Assembly: GCA_043798815.1 (NCBI GenBank)
Contig: JAZDOH010000023.1
Coordinates: 1-11,994 of the forward strand
Length of the DNA: 11,994 nucleotides
From: JAZDOH01 sp043798815
Lineage (GTDB): Bacteria > Patescibacteriota > Gracilibacteria > UM-FILTER-43-11
Direction: 5' to 3'
Part shown: one piece after another, positions 1 to 6,004 of the stretch
Numbering within the stretch: the first letter of the stretch is position 1
Layout of the letters: each line of letters begins with the position of its first letter
Made by a program: the position numbers and the translations under genes
Notes under the pieces: generated by a model
The model's input: the letters and a program-made list of their open reading frames with translations, nothing else
The model's database searches: none
What the model was told of the DNA's origin: nothing

Positions 1-176
1 TGAGAACGGTGCCAGAAGCCGCGATGCCCGTGGTGCGATATCTGAGCGTTGATTACCACTATCAAAGCTTGCTCAAGGGCGTGCTCGACACCCGGGATTT
101 GGTTTATTACGCTTCATTTCTTCTCTTTTTCTACACCCTCACGGTGACCAGTCTTCATTATCGTAAATGGAAATGA
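1..176 (+). CDS. ABC-2 type transporter permease, C-terminal end (partial)
   Basis: This is the 3' end of a gene that starts before the window. The open frame from base 3 gives about 57 residues ending in a TGA at 174-176. It contains the stretch LSVDYHYQSLLKGVLDTRD followed by a hydrophobic segment (YYASFLLFFYTLTVTSL) and a short basic tail. The pattern 'S...H...F..G..D.RD..Y' followed by a last transmembrane helix is typical of GldF-like ABC-2 permeases. The next gene, a GldG-like protein, starts one base after the stop, which supports an ABC ATPase - permease - GldG - DUF4340 operon. The permease would move an unknown substrate across the cytoplasmic membrane. Only the last helix is visible, so the family call leans on context. 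Confidence 0.75.
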   Translation, partial: RTVPEAAMPVVRYLSVDYHYQSLLKGVLDTRDLVYYASFLLFFYTLTVTSLHYRKWK

Positions 177-177
177 T

Positions 178-1737
178 ATGAAATTGTCTTTTCGGCTCAA
201 AACCCTTCGGCTGTTCCTCTTTTTAACCTTTTTGACGCTGGGAATTCTCGTGATGGCCAATTATATTTTTATGCGCCATTTTCGACGTTGGGATTTGACT
301 CAAAGCCAATCTTTTGCCATTCACAGCGCCACGCGGGACATTCTCGCCAATCTCGATGACATCGTGACGGTGCGCGTGTTTTTTTCCAGGGAACTTCCGC
401 CGAATCTTCTCGCGGTGCGGCAATACGTGGGCGACTTGCTCCAGGAATTTGCTTCTTACGCGAACGGGGATTTGCAGGTTCAATTTTTGGATCCCGCTCG
501 TGATGAAGTGGCCGAACATGCCAAAGAACTGGGCATTCCCGCCATTCGGATGAATATTTTGAGCAAGGATAAATTTGAAATCCAAAACGGGTTTTTGGGC
601 ATTGCCGTGCTGTACGGCAATCAGCATCAAGTACTGCCCGTGGTGGAAAGCACCGCCAATTTGGAGTACGACCTCATTTCTGCCATTCGCAAGCTCACTA
701 AGGCGGAACTCAAGCGAGTGGGGTTCACCGTGGGGCACAATGAATACCCCATCATCGCCCGTAGCGGGATGAGCGGAGGAGAGGGGCATGTGTTGGCCAA
801 CGCGGAGCTGACCAAAGATTATCTGGTTCAGTCCGTCGATTTAAACAACTCGGAGGTTTTGAATGATTTAAGCACGCTGATCATTGGAGGCCCGGAAATC
901 CCCTTTAGTTTGCGCGAACAGGTTTTGCTCGATCAATTTTTAATGAGAGGAGGGGATTTGGTGTTTTTGCTGGATGGAGTGAAGGTGGAGGATTTTAGCC
1001 ATGCCGCCCCCCTGGATGTGAATTTGGGGAATTTGCTTGAAAGCTATGGCGTTCGGGTAGAGCCTACGTTGGTGTTGGATCAACTGAATGAAACCGCCTC
1101 TTTTGCGGAAACCGCTTTGGAATTCACGGCTCCTTACCCTTTTTGGGTGAAAAGCGTCAAAGAATATTTTGATTCCCACAACCCCATTTTGAGCAATTTG
1201 GAAGCGGTGGTACTGCCTTGGGTAAGCCCATTAACGCTTATCCCCCAGGAAGGGGTCAATGCCACAGTTTTGATTCAAAGCTCTCCGGGTGCCTGGACCG
1301 CTGAGGATTTATTGAATTTGAGCCCCGATGCTGAGCCGCCGGCGATCACCCAGCAATATCCCATGGCCGTACTACTCGAAGGCACTTTTAAAAGCTTTTA
1401 TGCAGGCCAAAAACGGCTTCCGGAGGATTTCATGACCGCCTCCAATGGTCGGGGACGAGTGATCGTCATCGGGAATTCCCGGTTTTTAACGGATCGCATG
1501 GTGCGTCAGTACAAACAGAACCTCACTTTCTTTTTGAACACCATTGATTACCTGACGTTGGATGAACAGCTGATCTCCGTTCGTTCTTCCGGCGTGACGA
1601 GCCGACCCCTAATCCGGCTTTCTGACGTGGAACGGCAAGGCGTGAAGTGGGGTGGCATTTTTCTGATGCCCGTTCTCCTTCTCCTTTACGGGATTACCCG
1701 TTACTTTGAACGCAAGAAAAAAATTATTAAATTTTAA
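178..1737 (+). CDS. GldG-like ABC transporter auxiliary protein
   Basis: The product has 519 residues, anchored by an N-terminal transmembrane helix (about residues 9-31) and a C-terminal one (about 491-507) followed by the basic tail ERKKK. The large part between them should lie outside the membrane. The start of that part, RWDLTQSQSFAIHSATRDIL and then VTVRVFFSRELPP and LLQEFASYANGDLQVQFLDP, is the hallmark of the GldG/ABC_transp_aux family. These proteins accompany ABC-2 permeases and are named after a gliding-motility gene of Bacteroidota, but they are widespread and their biochemical role is unknown. A weak GGAA lies 5 bases before the ATG. The gene is almost fused to the upstream permease (1-base gap) and 3 bases from the next gene, so the three are likely co-translated. 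Gliding itself should not be inferred. Confidence 0.88.
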   Translation: MKLSFRLKTLRLFLFLTFLTLGILVMANYIFMRHFRRWDLTQSQSFAIHSATRDILANLDDIVTVRVFFSRELPPNLLAVRQYVGDLLQEFASYANGDLQVQFLDPARDEVAEHAKELGIPAIRMNILSKDKFEIQNGFLGIAVLYGNQHQVLPVVESTANLEYDLISAIRKLTKAELKRVGFTVGHNEYPIIARSGMSGGEGHVLANAELTKDYLVQSVDLNNSEVLNDLSTLIIGGPEIPFSLREQVLLDQFLMRGGDLVFLLDGVKVEDFSHAAPLDVNLGNLLESYGVRVEPTLVLDQLNETASFAETALEFTAPYPFWVKSVKEYFDSHNPILSNLEAVVLPWVSPLTLIPQEGVNATVLIQSSPGAWTAEDLLNLSPDAEPPAITQQYPMAVLLEGTFKSFYAGQKRLPEDFMTASNGRGRVIVIGNSRFLTDRMVRQYKQNLTFFLNTIDYLTLDEQLISVRSSGVTSRPLIRLSDVERQGVKWGGIFLMPVLLLLYGITRYFERKKKIIKF

Positions 1738-1740
1738 GTC

Positions 1741-2265
1741 ATGAATTTTCTCCGAACCCTTCAAAAGTTAGGTCCTCTTAAACTCGCCACTCTTTTGTTT
1801 GTTTTGCTCGCTTTGTTCATTTTGATCGTAGAAAAACCCGGGAGCCAATCGACGCGAAAACAGGAGGAAGCCGAGCCCATGCTGTTTCCGCGATTGAAGC
1901 TCGAGGCGGTGACGAATGTGGTGATCCGCCAACCGGATCAACCTGAAATCACCCTTCGCAAAACCGAAGGGGGATGGCAAATGGGAGAAGAAGCGGTCGC
2001 GCCACAAAAGGCGGAAGATTTTATTACCGCCATCCAAAATCTTAAAAGCACGGGACTGATTTCACGCAATCCTTCCAAACAATCCCTTTTTGGCGTGGAT
2101 TCGGCGGATGCCGTACGCATTCAGGCGTGGCGCAACACCAAAAATCTCGCGGATTTTTATGTCGGAAAATCTGCCGGTCTCGGCACGGCCTATGTTCGGC
2201 TTGAAGGATCGGATGAAGTGGTTCAAGCGGCTCCGCTGCTTCCGGAATTCAATTTTGCTCCATGA
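1741..2265 (+). CDS. DUF4340 domain protein, apparently truncated
   Basis: The product has 174 residues. One N-terminal membrane helix (about 14-30, LKLATLLFVLLALFILIVEK) is followed by a DUF4340-like region with strand patterns such as VTNVVIRQPDQPEITLRKTEGGWQM and FYVGKSAGLGTAYVRLEGSDEVV. DUF4340 proteins commonly follow GldG-like genes and are usually a few hundred residues long; here the domain stops soon after the 'TYVRLEGSD.V' strand. The TGA at 2263-2265 comes directly before a palindromic repeat (2269-2306), and the last 17 bases overlap the convergent yebC gene. I infer that a repeat insertion or rearrangement removed the 3' end. A naturally short version cannot be ruled out. It probably works with the permease and GldG-like protein at the membrane; its substrate is unknown. 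Confidence 0.75.
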   Translation: MNFLRTLQKLGPLKLATLLFVLLALFILIVEKPGSQSTRKQEEAEPMLFPRLKLEAVTNVVIRQPDQPEITLRKTEGGWQMGEEAVAPQKAEDFITAIQNLKSTGLISRNPSKQSLFGVDSADAVRIQAWRNTKNLADFYVGKSAGLGTAYVRLEGSDEVVQAAPLLPEFNFAP

Positions 2266-3034
2266 CCAGCCTGCCCATGCCTACCGGCAGGCAGGCGGCA
2301 GGCAGGAGGTTTTCCGGGATATCAAAATTACTCCACACATTCGACACGTCCGGGTCCTCTTCGATCGCCTCCATCATTCCGATCACTTTTTTAGCCATGG
2401 TCGGATCTTCGATCCGAACGGTCGTTTTTGGAATCAAGCGGATTTCGGCGTTTTGAACGGAATTACTTTTTAGCCCATCCTTCACTTCGGTGAGTTTTTT
2501 AAGATCCGTGTAAAGCAAAAGCAGTTCTCCATCCCATCCCACGTCTTCAGCGCCGGCATCAATGGCGGCCAATTCCAACCCTTCTTTATCTTTTCCTGTG
2601 CCATCCACCGTGATGACGCCTTTGCGATCAAACAAATACGACACGCTTCCAGAAGCGCTCATGTTTCCTCCATTTTTGCTGAACAGGGTGCGTAGATTGG
2701 TGACGGTTCTGTTTTTATTATCCGTCAGGCATTCAACTATGAGCGCCACACCTCCGGGATCGTAACCTTCATACGTCACTTCCGCGATTTCAGCCCCCTC
2801 CTTTAATTCTCCCGTTCCTTTTTTAATGGCCCGGTCGATGTTGGCATTTGGCACATTGTCCGCTTTGGCATTGTCGATGGCCAGCCGGAGATTGGGGTTC
2901 ATCGAAAGGTCACCGCCGCCTTGGCGCGCCGCCATGGCGATCAGATGCGTGTGACGCGTAAAAATCTTGCCACGCTTCGCGTCCGCAATGCCTTTTTTAT
3001 GCTTGATGGAATGCCATTTGCTGTGACCGCTCAT
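2249..3034 (-). CDS. yebC: YebC/TACO1 family translation factor
   Basis: The product has 261 residues. It opens with the family signature MSGHSKWHSIKHKKG..DAKRGKIFTR and continues with NPNLRLAIDNAKA..VPNANIDRAIKKGTGE, YEGYDPGGVALIVECLTDNKNRT and a final DVSNVWSNFDIPE. YebC proteins were long called transcriptional regulators; more recent work shows that bacterial YebC and mitochondrial TACO1 help ribosomes translate proline-rich stretches. The family normally ends soon after 'SNFDI.E'. Here about 19 extra residues (243-261) follow, encoded by the palindromic repeat and the overlap with the DUF4340 gene. The start lies 6 bases after the rpsR stop, so it is the third gene of an rpsF-rpsR-yebC unit, a sensible setting for a ribosome-acting factor. 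No Shine-Dalgarno site is visible. Confidence 0.95.
   Translation of the reverse strand: MSGHSKWHSIKHKKGIADAKRGKIFTRHTHLIAMAARQGGGDLSMNPNLRLAIDNAKADNVPNANIDRAIKKGTGELKEGAEIAEVTYEGYDPGGVALIVECLTDNKNRTVTNLRTLFSKNGGNMSASGSVSYLFDRKGVITVDGTGKDKEGLELAAIDAGAEDVGWDGELLLLYTDLKKLTEVKDGLKSNSVQNAEIRLIPKTTVRIEDPTMAKKVIGMMEAIEEDPDVSNVWSNFDIPENLLPAACLPVGMGRLVMEQN
2269..2306. repeat. GC-rich palindromic repeat at the convergent DUF4340/yebC ends
   Basis: GCCTGCC at 2269-2275 can pair with GGCAGGC at 2286-2292 or with a second copy at 2297-2303. A nested TGCC/GGCA stem lies at 2278-2281 and 2286-2289 with the loop TACC. The 3' half is a direct duplication of the GGCAGGC unit. Short palindromes of this 'GCCTGCCGGTAGGCAGGC' type are scattered through many candidate-phylum genomes (general knowledge, not checked here). 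The element lies just after the DUF4340 stop and inside the end of yebC. It has no T-run and so does not look like a classic terminator. Confidence 0.7.
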
Positions 3035-3040
3035 CGCTTG

Positions 3041-3286
3041 TTAGCTCGTAAAGGGGAGCAGAGCCATATGCCTGGCTCGTTTGATCGCCAGAGAAAGTTT
3101 TTTTTGATGATTCAAACACACACCGGTGTAATAACGCTTTTTGATCCGCTTAAAACCATCCACAAAGTGCTTGAGGGTGGGCAGGTCTTTGTAATCGATT
3201 ACGTCCGTTTGATTCGTGCAAAAAGCACAGCGGCGTTTGCCGGGAACGTGTTTTTGATTGGTAGAAAAAATATATTTCTTAGCCAT
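3041..3286 (-). CDS. rpsR: 30S ribosomal protein bS18
   Basis: The product has 81 residues, the normal family length. The core is RRCAFCTNQTDVIDYKDLPTLKHFV and the end is AIKRARHMALLPFTS, both diagnostic for bS18. It binds 16S rRNA in the platform of the small subunit as a heterodimer with bS6. Four potential zinc ligands are kept: C20, C23, C57 and H60 (CxxC...CxxH), so this is the zinc-binding 'C+' form, unlike E. coli S18, which has lost them. It starts 12 bases after the rpsF stop. In many bacteria ssb sits between rpsF and rpsR; here it does not. No Shine-Dalgarno site precedes the ATG. Confidence 0.97.
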   Translation of the reverse strand: MAKKYIFSTNQKHVPGKRRCAFCTNQTDVIDYKDLPTLKHFVDGFKRIKKRYYTGVCLNHQKKLSLAIKRARHMALLPFTS

Positions 3287-3298
3287 GGGAGAAGAAAA

Positions 3299-3871
3299 TT
3301 AGATTTTAAGGTCTGTGTCGCCCAGAATTTCACCGAGCTTCTTTTCCAAAGCCGCTTCATCCACTTCCTGGGGTTCCGGTTTGATTTGGGGGACGGCGGG
3401 CGGAGTGACGGAGGCTTGTCTTTCAACCGGTACGGATTCGTGCCGAGTGTTCATGGGTTTTTCCGACCATTTTTTGGCCCGTGGCTTTTCCGCTTCCGGC
3501 TCCTTTGCCTCTTCCACGTAACGGGTGTACACGTAGCCCTTGGGCAGTGCCACCAAAATGTAGCGGAGCACGTCCACATCAATGCGCGCCTGTTCGCTCA
3601 ATTCCTTCACGTGATTGGTGGGCAGCTCAAAATCATACACCGCATAAACACCATCACGATGTTTGCCGATGCGATAGCTCAGCGGGCGCTTTCCCCATGG
3701 GTCTGAGGAAATGATTTTTCCGCCATTCTTTTTAATAAATTCCTCAAATTCTCCAAGCTTTTGTTTCTGCTTGGATTCGATGAGTTCCGAATTGAGGCAG
3801 AGCATGAGCTCGTAGCTTCGGACCTCTTTGTTGGCAACTATTTCATCAGCTGCCTGCACATGAGTAGACAT
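3299..3871 (-). CDS. rpsF: 30S ribosomal protein bS6 with long C-terminal tail
   Basis: The product has 190 residues. Residues about 17-110 form the bS6 fold: EVRSYELMLCLNSEL, then GGKIISSDPWGKRPLSYRIGKHRDGVYAVYDFEL and IDVDVLRYILVAL. The protein pairs with bS18 on the small subunit. A typical bS6 has about 95-130 residues. This one adds a 16-residue N-terminal lead and an 80-residue tail that is charged and proline-rich (111-169) and ends in a likely short helix, DEAALEKKLGEILG. No other ATG lies between the chosen start and the core. It is the first gene of rpsF-rpsR-yebC, read from a good promoter at 3932-3960. The leader is about 55 bases long and holds a GC-rich hairpin but no clear ribosome-binding site. 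Confidence 0.94.
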   Translation of the reverse strand: MSTHVQAADEIVANKEVRSYELMLCLNSELIESKQKQKLGEFEEFIKKNGGKIISSDPWGKRPLSYRIGKHRDGVYAVYDFELPTNHVKELSEQARIDVDVLRYILVALPKGYVYTRYVEEAKEPEAEKPRAKKWSEKPMNTRHESVPVERQASVTPPAVPQIKPEPQEVDEAALEKKLGEILGDTDLKI

Positions 3872-3897
3872 AAGTAATATCTTTATGGACTAAACGC

Positions 3898-3915
3898 CTC
3901 CCGCCAAGGCGGGAG
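3898..3915. repeat. GC-rich palindrome in the rpsF leader
   Basis: The sequence CTCCCGCCAAGGCGGGAG is a perfect 8-base inverted repeat (3898-3905 with 3908-3915) around AA; as RNA it would form about 7 pairs with a 4-base loop. It lies between the predicted -10 box (3932-3937) and the rpsF start (3871), so it should be in the 5' leader of the mRNA. No T-run follows on either strand, which argues against a terminator. It could be a leader control element or one more copy of a dispersed palindromic repeat. Confidence 0.7.
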
Positions 3916-3931
3916 AAAAGATGGCCTGCGT

Positions 3932-3960
3932 ATTGTAACGACCCCCCAACGGGATTGCAA
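3932..3960 (-). promoter_or_regulatory. sigma70-type promoter for rpsF-rpsR-yebC
   Basis: On the - strand TTGCAA (3955-3960) and TACAAT (3932-3937) are separated by exactly 17 bases, matching the -35 and -10 consensus at 4/6 and 5/6 positions. Transcription would start near 3925, giving a leader of about 55 bases. The promoter sits just after the end of the aminopeptidase gene. Confidence 0.7.
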
Positions 3961-3980
3961 GTGGTTTTTTGAATCCATAT

Positions 3981-5417
3981 TTAGGCCGCGCGAGCCGCTT
4001 CCACGTCATCAATTTCCTTGGGTATTCCATCCGTAAGAATAATCGGTTCTCCATCCGGTCCTACCAAGACATCATCTTCAATGCGGAAACCGCACTTTCC
4101 TGTGGCCAGTAATTGATCAACTTTAGCCCAGTTGACAGCATCGCGGTACCGTTCGCGTATTTCTGGTGTGAACAGCCAAGGCGCAAAATAAAGGCCTGGT
4201 TCTATCGTAAACACCTGACTCGGTTCAATGGGGAAATCCACTCTGCAGTTTCGTTTTCCGGGTTCACTTAGTGAAGGTCGGCGCCCGGTGGCCACGTAAC
4301 GGCGTAAGTCGTGCACATCAATTCCCATCATATGTCCTAATCCATGAGGGAAAAAGAGTTCGCAAGAACCGTCTTCCACGCGATCTTCAGCTCTTCCTTT
4401 TAAAATTCCGATATCGATTAGAGATTGAGCGAAACGTCCTACCGTGGCCTTGTGAATGTTCCGGAATTCAGCCCCCTTGTGTATGTCGTCAATAGCAGCT
4501 TTTTGCGCTGCAAGAACGGCTATGTAAAGATCGCGATGCATGCCAACAAATTTTGCTCCAGCAGGAAAAACTCGTGTCACATCACCACAATGCCGTTTAA
4601 CTTCCGCTCCGCCATCTACCAGCACCACTTCATTGGAACCGATTATTCTATTAGTTGGTTCTCCGTGTAAATTGGCACCATGACCCGCAATGGTATCAAA
4701 AGCCAAACGCTTAGCGCCGTGTGCCCTCATATGACCTTCCAAAAAATCAACAATTTCTATTTCGGTTTTTCCTGCAAAAGATCGATCGAGCAATGAATTA
4801 AAGGCTCCTCGGGTAACGGCCACGGCTTGGCGAATAAAATGCAACTCAACAGGATCTTTTTTGGTGCGTAGGTAATTCACCGTTCGTTGTGCGTCGCGCC
4901 AACGTTTCGGCTCGAAAGCTAATCCAAATTTAACGTGCATGTCAGATGGTCCAGGAAGCATTTCTTGCGGATTCATATCATCAGTTGCATCGGTCGTATT
5001 CTCACTATCGAGCACAATTACTTTTTCCCCGCGGCGTGCCTTGAGCCATTTTCCCAATTGTTCTACTGGGAGTACGTGATCTATTCCCGTATCCTCCGGA
5101 AGAGAAACAGGGCCTTGCCACTTGACCATCCCTGGGTCTTGGGGTGGAGAAAAAAGAGTCCACCCTTCTTTGGGGTCGAATACGAGCACTTCGCCTGGTT
5201 TTGTTCGGCCTCCCGTCAAATGGAAAGAATCAGGATCAGTATAAAAAGGCTTTGCCTGATCTCCTTTTTTTCGAACTTCTTCTTCACCTGCGGGGATTAC
5301 GACACATTCATCTTTAAGATTCCATGCTGCGACGACATTTTCGCGTCTTGTTTTTGCCGCATCTCGAATCTGATCCCATGGCAGTTCTTGAGTAGATGCT
5401 GAAGGTATTTCTTGCAT
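3981..5417 (-). CDS. Xaa-Pro aminopeptidase (M24B metallopeptidase)
   Basis: With the start at 5417 the product has 478 residues. The N-terminal third resembles the non-catalytic aminopeptidase P domain, and the rest is the pita-bread peptidase fold. All five metal ligands are visible: D268 and D279 (LVDGGAEVKRHCGDVTR), H362 (FPHGLGHMMGIDVHD), E406 (FTIEPGLYF) and E447 (GFRIEDDV). The enzyme should remove N-terminal residues that precede proline, using two divalent metal ions, in the cytoplasm; no signal peptide is seen. A longer frame begins at 5453, but that ATG lies upstream of and overlaps the predicted -10 box, so the internal ATG is preferred. The gene runs in the same direction as rpsF but probably forms its own unit. 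Confidence 0.92.
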   Translation of the reverse strand: MQEIPSASTQELPWDQIRDAAKTRRENVVAAWNLKDECVVIPAGEEEVRKKGDQAKPFYTDPDSFHLTGGRTKPGEVLVFDPKEGWTLFSPPQDPGMVKWQGPVSLPEDTGIDHVLPVEQLGKWLKARRGEKVIVLDSENTTDATDDMNPQEMLPGPSDMHVKFGLAFEPKRWRDAQRTVNYLRTKKDPVELHFIRQAVAVTRGAFNSLLDRSFAGKTEIEIVDFLEGHMRAHGAKRLAFDTIAGHGANLHGEPTNRIIGSNEVVLVDGGAEVKRHCGDVTRVFPAGAKFVGMHRDLYIAVLAAQKAAIDDIHKGAEFRNIHKATVGRFAQSLIDIGILKGRAEDRVEDGSCELFFPHGLGHMMGIDVHDLRRYVATGRRPSLSEPGKRNCRVDFPIEPSQVFTIEPGLYFAPWLFTPEIRERYRDAVNWAKVDQLLATGKCGFRIEDDVLVGPDGEPIILTDGIPKEIDDVEAARAA

Positions 5418-5443
5418 ATAAATAAAGTTAAAAATAAGGTTGC

Positions 5444-5472
5444 ATTGTACCATGGGAATTTTCCTTTCTAAA
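5444..5472 (-). promoter_or_regulatory. Promoter for the aminopeptidase gene
   Basis: On the - strand TTTAGA (5467-5472) and TACAAT (5444-5449) are spaced by 17 bases. The predicted transcript begins about 20 bases before the ATG at 5417. The position of the -10 box decides against the upstream ATG at 5453 as the translation start. Confidence 0.55.
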
Positions 5473-5500
5473 ACATGTATTTCTATTTCATAATGGAATT

Positions 5501-5530
5501 TTGCTTGACAAACTTTTTAGTTGTTATAAA
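5501..5530 (+). promoter_or_regulatory. Extended -10 promoter for the small exported protein gene
   Basis: TATAAA (5525-5530) is preceded by TG plus one base (5522-5524), an extended -10 arrangement, and by TTGCTT 18 bases upstream (5501-5506). A perfect TTGACA at 5505-5510 lies only 14 bases away. The transcript would begin near 5537, about 18 bases before the ATG at 5556. This promoter and that of the aminopeptidase gene fire apart from each other. Confidence 0.55.
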
Positions 5531-5555
5531 TTGAAAGTAAATTAATCCTATTCCT

Positions 5556-5936
5556 ATGCGTAACGCGCCACAATCGTCGTTGTCACAATCCTTTTATGCC
5601 GCGATTTTCGCCATTTTAGCCGCGATGCCTTCCATCTCTTGTGGTGGGCATTCGTCTGCGGCGGAAAGAGAAGCAATGCAAATTGATCCGGAGCGGTCTG
5701 CCGAATGTGTTTCCGGGAGAACTAAAGTTCTCGACGCTCTTAGAGACCTTGGAGATTTGGTTGCCCAAAGAAAATGTCGTCGCGCTAGACGAGTTCTTAC
5801 TAATGTTCAAAGATTTGCCGATGAGACTGCTGTAGCCTGCGGTGAAAGGGGGGCAAGCATAGCAAGATCAGCCTTGGCAGGCGCAGAAAATACGATGAAA
5901 GATTGTCCAAAAACACCAACCGGTTCGTCTGAATAA
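5556..5936 (+). CDS. Small exported protein of unknown function, possible lipoprotein
   Basis: The product has 126 residues and is not recognised. Residues 1-30 look like a signal sequence: a hydrophobic stretch (FYAAIFAILAAMPSI) followed by SISC at 26-29. The cysteine at 29 could be a lipidation site, but the lipobox fit is modest. The mature part is mostly helical in character and carries cysteines at 51, 74, 95 and 117, spaced 21-23 residues apart, which would suit disulfides between helices outside the cytoplasm. It has its own promoter and is divergent from the aminopeptidase gene. The helicase gene follows 68 bases later with a weak separate promoter. No Shine-Dalgarno site is visible. 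Confidence 0.6.
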   Translation: MRNAPQSSLSQSFYAAIFAILAAMPSISCGGHSSAAEREAMQIDPERSAECVSGRTKVLDALRDLGDLVAQRKCRRARRVLTNVQRFADETAVACGERGASIARSALAGAENTMKDCPKTPTGSSE

Positions 5937-5966
5937 TTGATTTTACTTGTTTAAGTGATCATTTCC

Positions 5967-5995
5967 TTGCTTGCCGAATTCAGGCATTGTATTTT
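5967..5995 (+). promoter_or_regulatory. Weak candidate promoter before the helicase gene
   Basis: TTGCTT (5967-5972) and TATTTT (5990-5995) are spaced by 17 bases. If used, transcription would begin near 6002, only a few bases before the ATG at 6005, giving a nearly leaderless mRNA. Each box matches its consensus only moderately. Confidence 0.35.
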
Positions 5996-6004
5996 TAGTT
6001 GCAC

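Noticed and set aside
2921..3706. Long open frame on the + strand across yebC, rpsR and rpsF
   Set aside because: It is antisense to three clearly identified genes and its translation resembles no known family; the frame is open by codon bias.
3872..3931. bS6:bS18 feedback-binding RNA motif in the rpsF leader
   Set aside because: The hairpin is a plain palindrome. I could not identify the conserved bulge and flanking pairing of the known element, so it is listed only as a repeat.
5937..5966. Possible terminator after the small exported protein gene
   Set aside because: The ACTT/AAGT pairing is short and AT-rich with no T-run after it.
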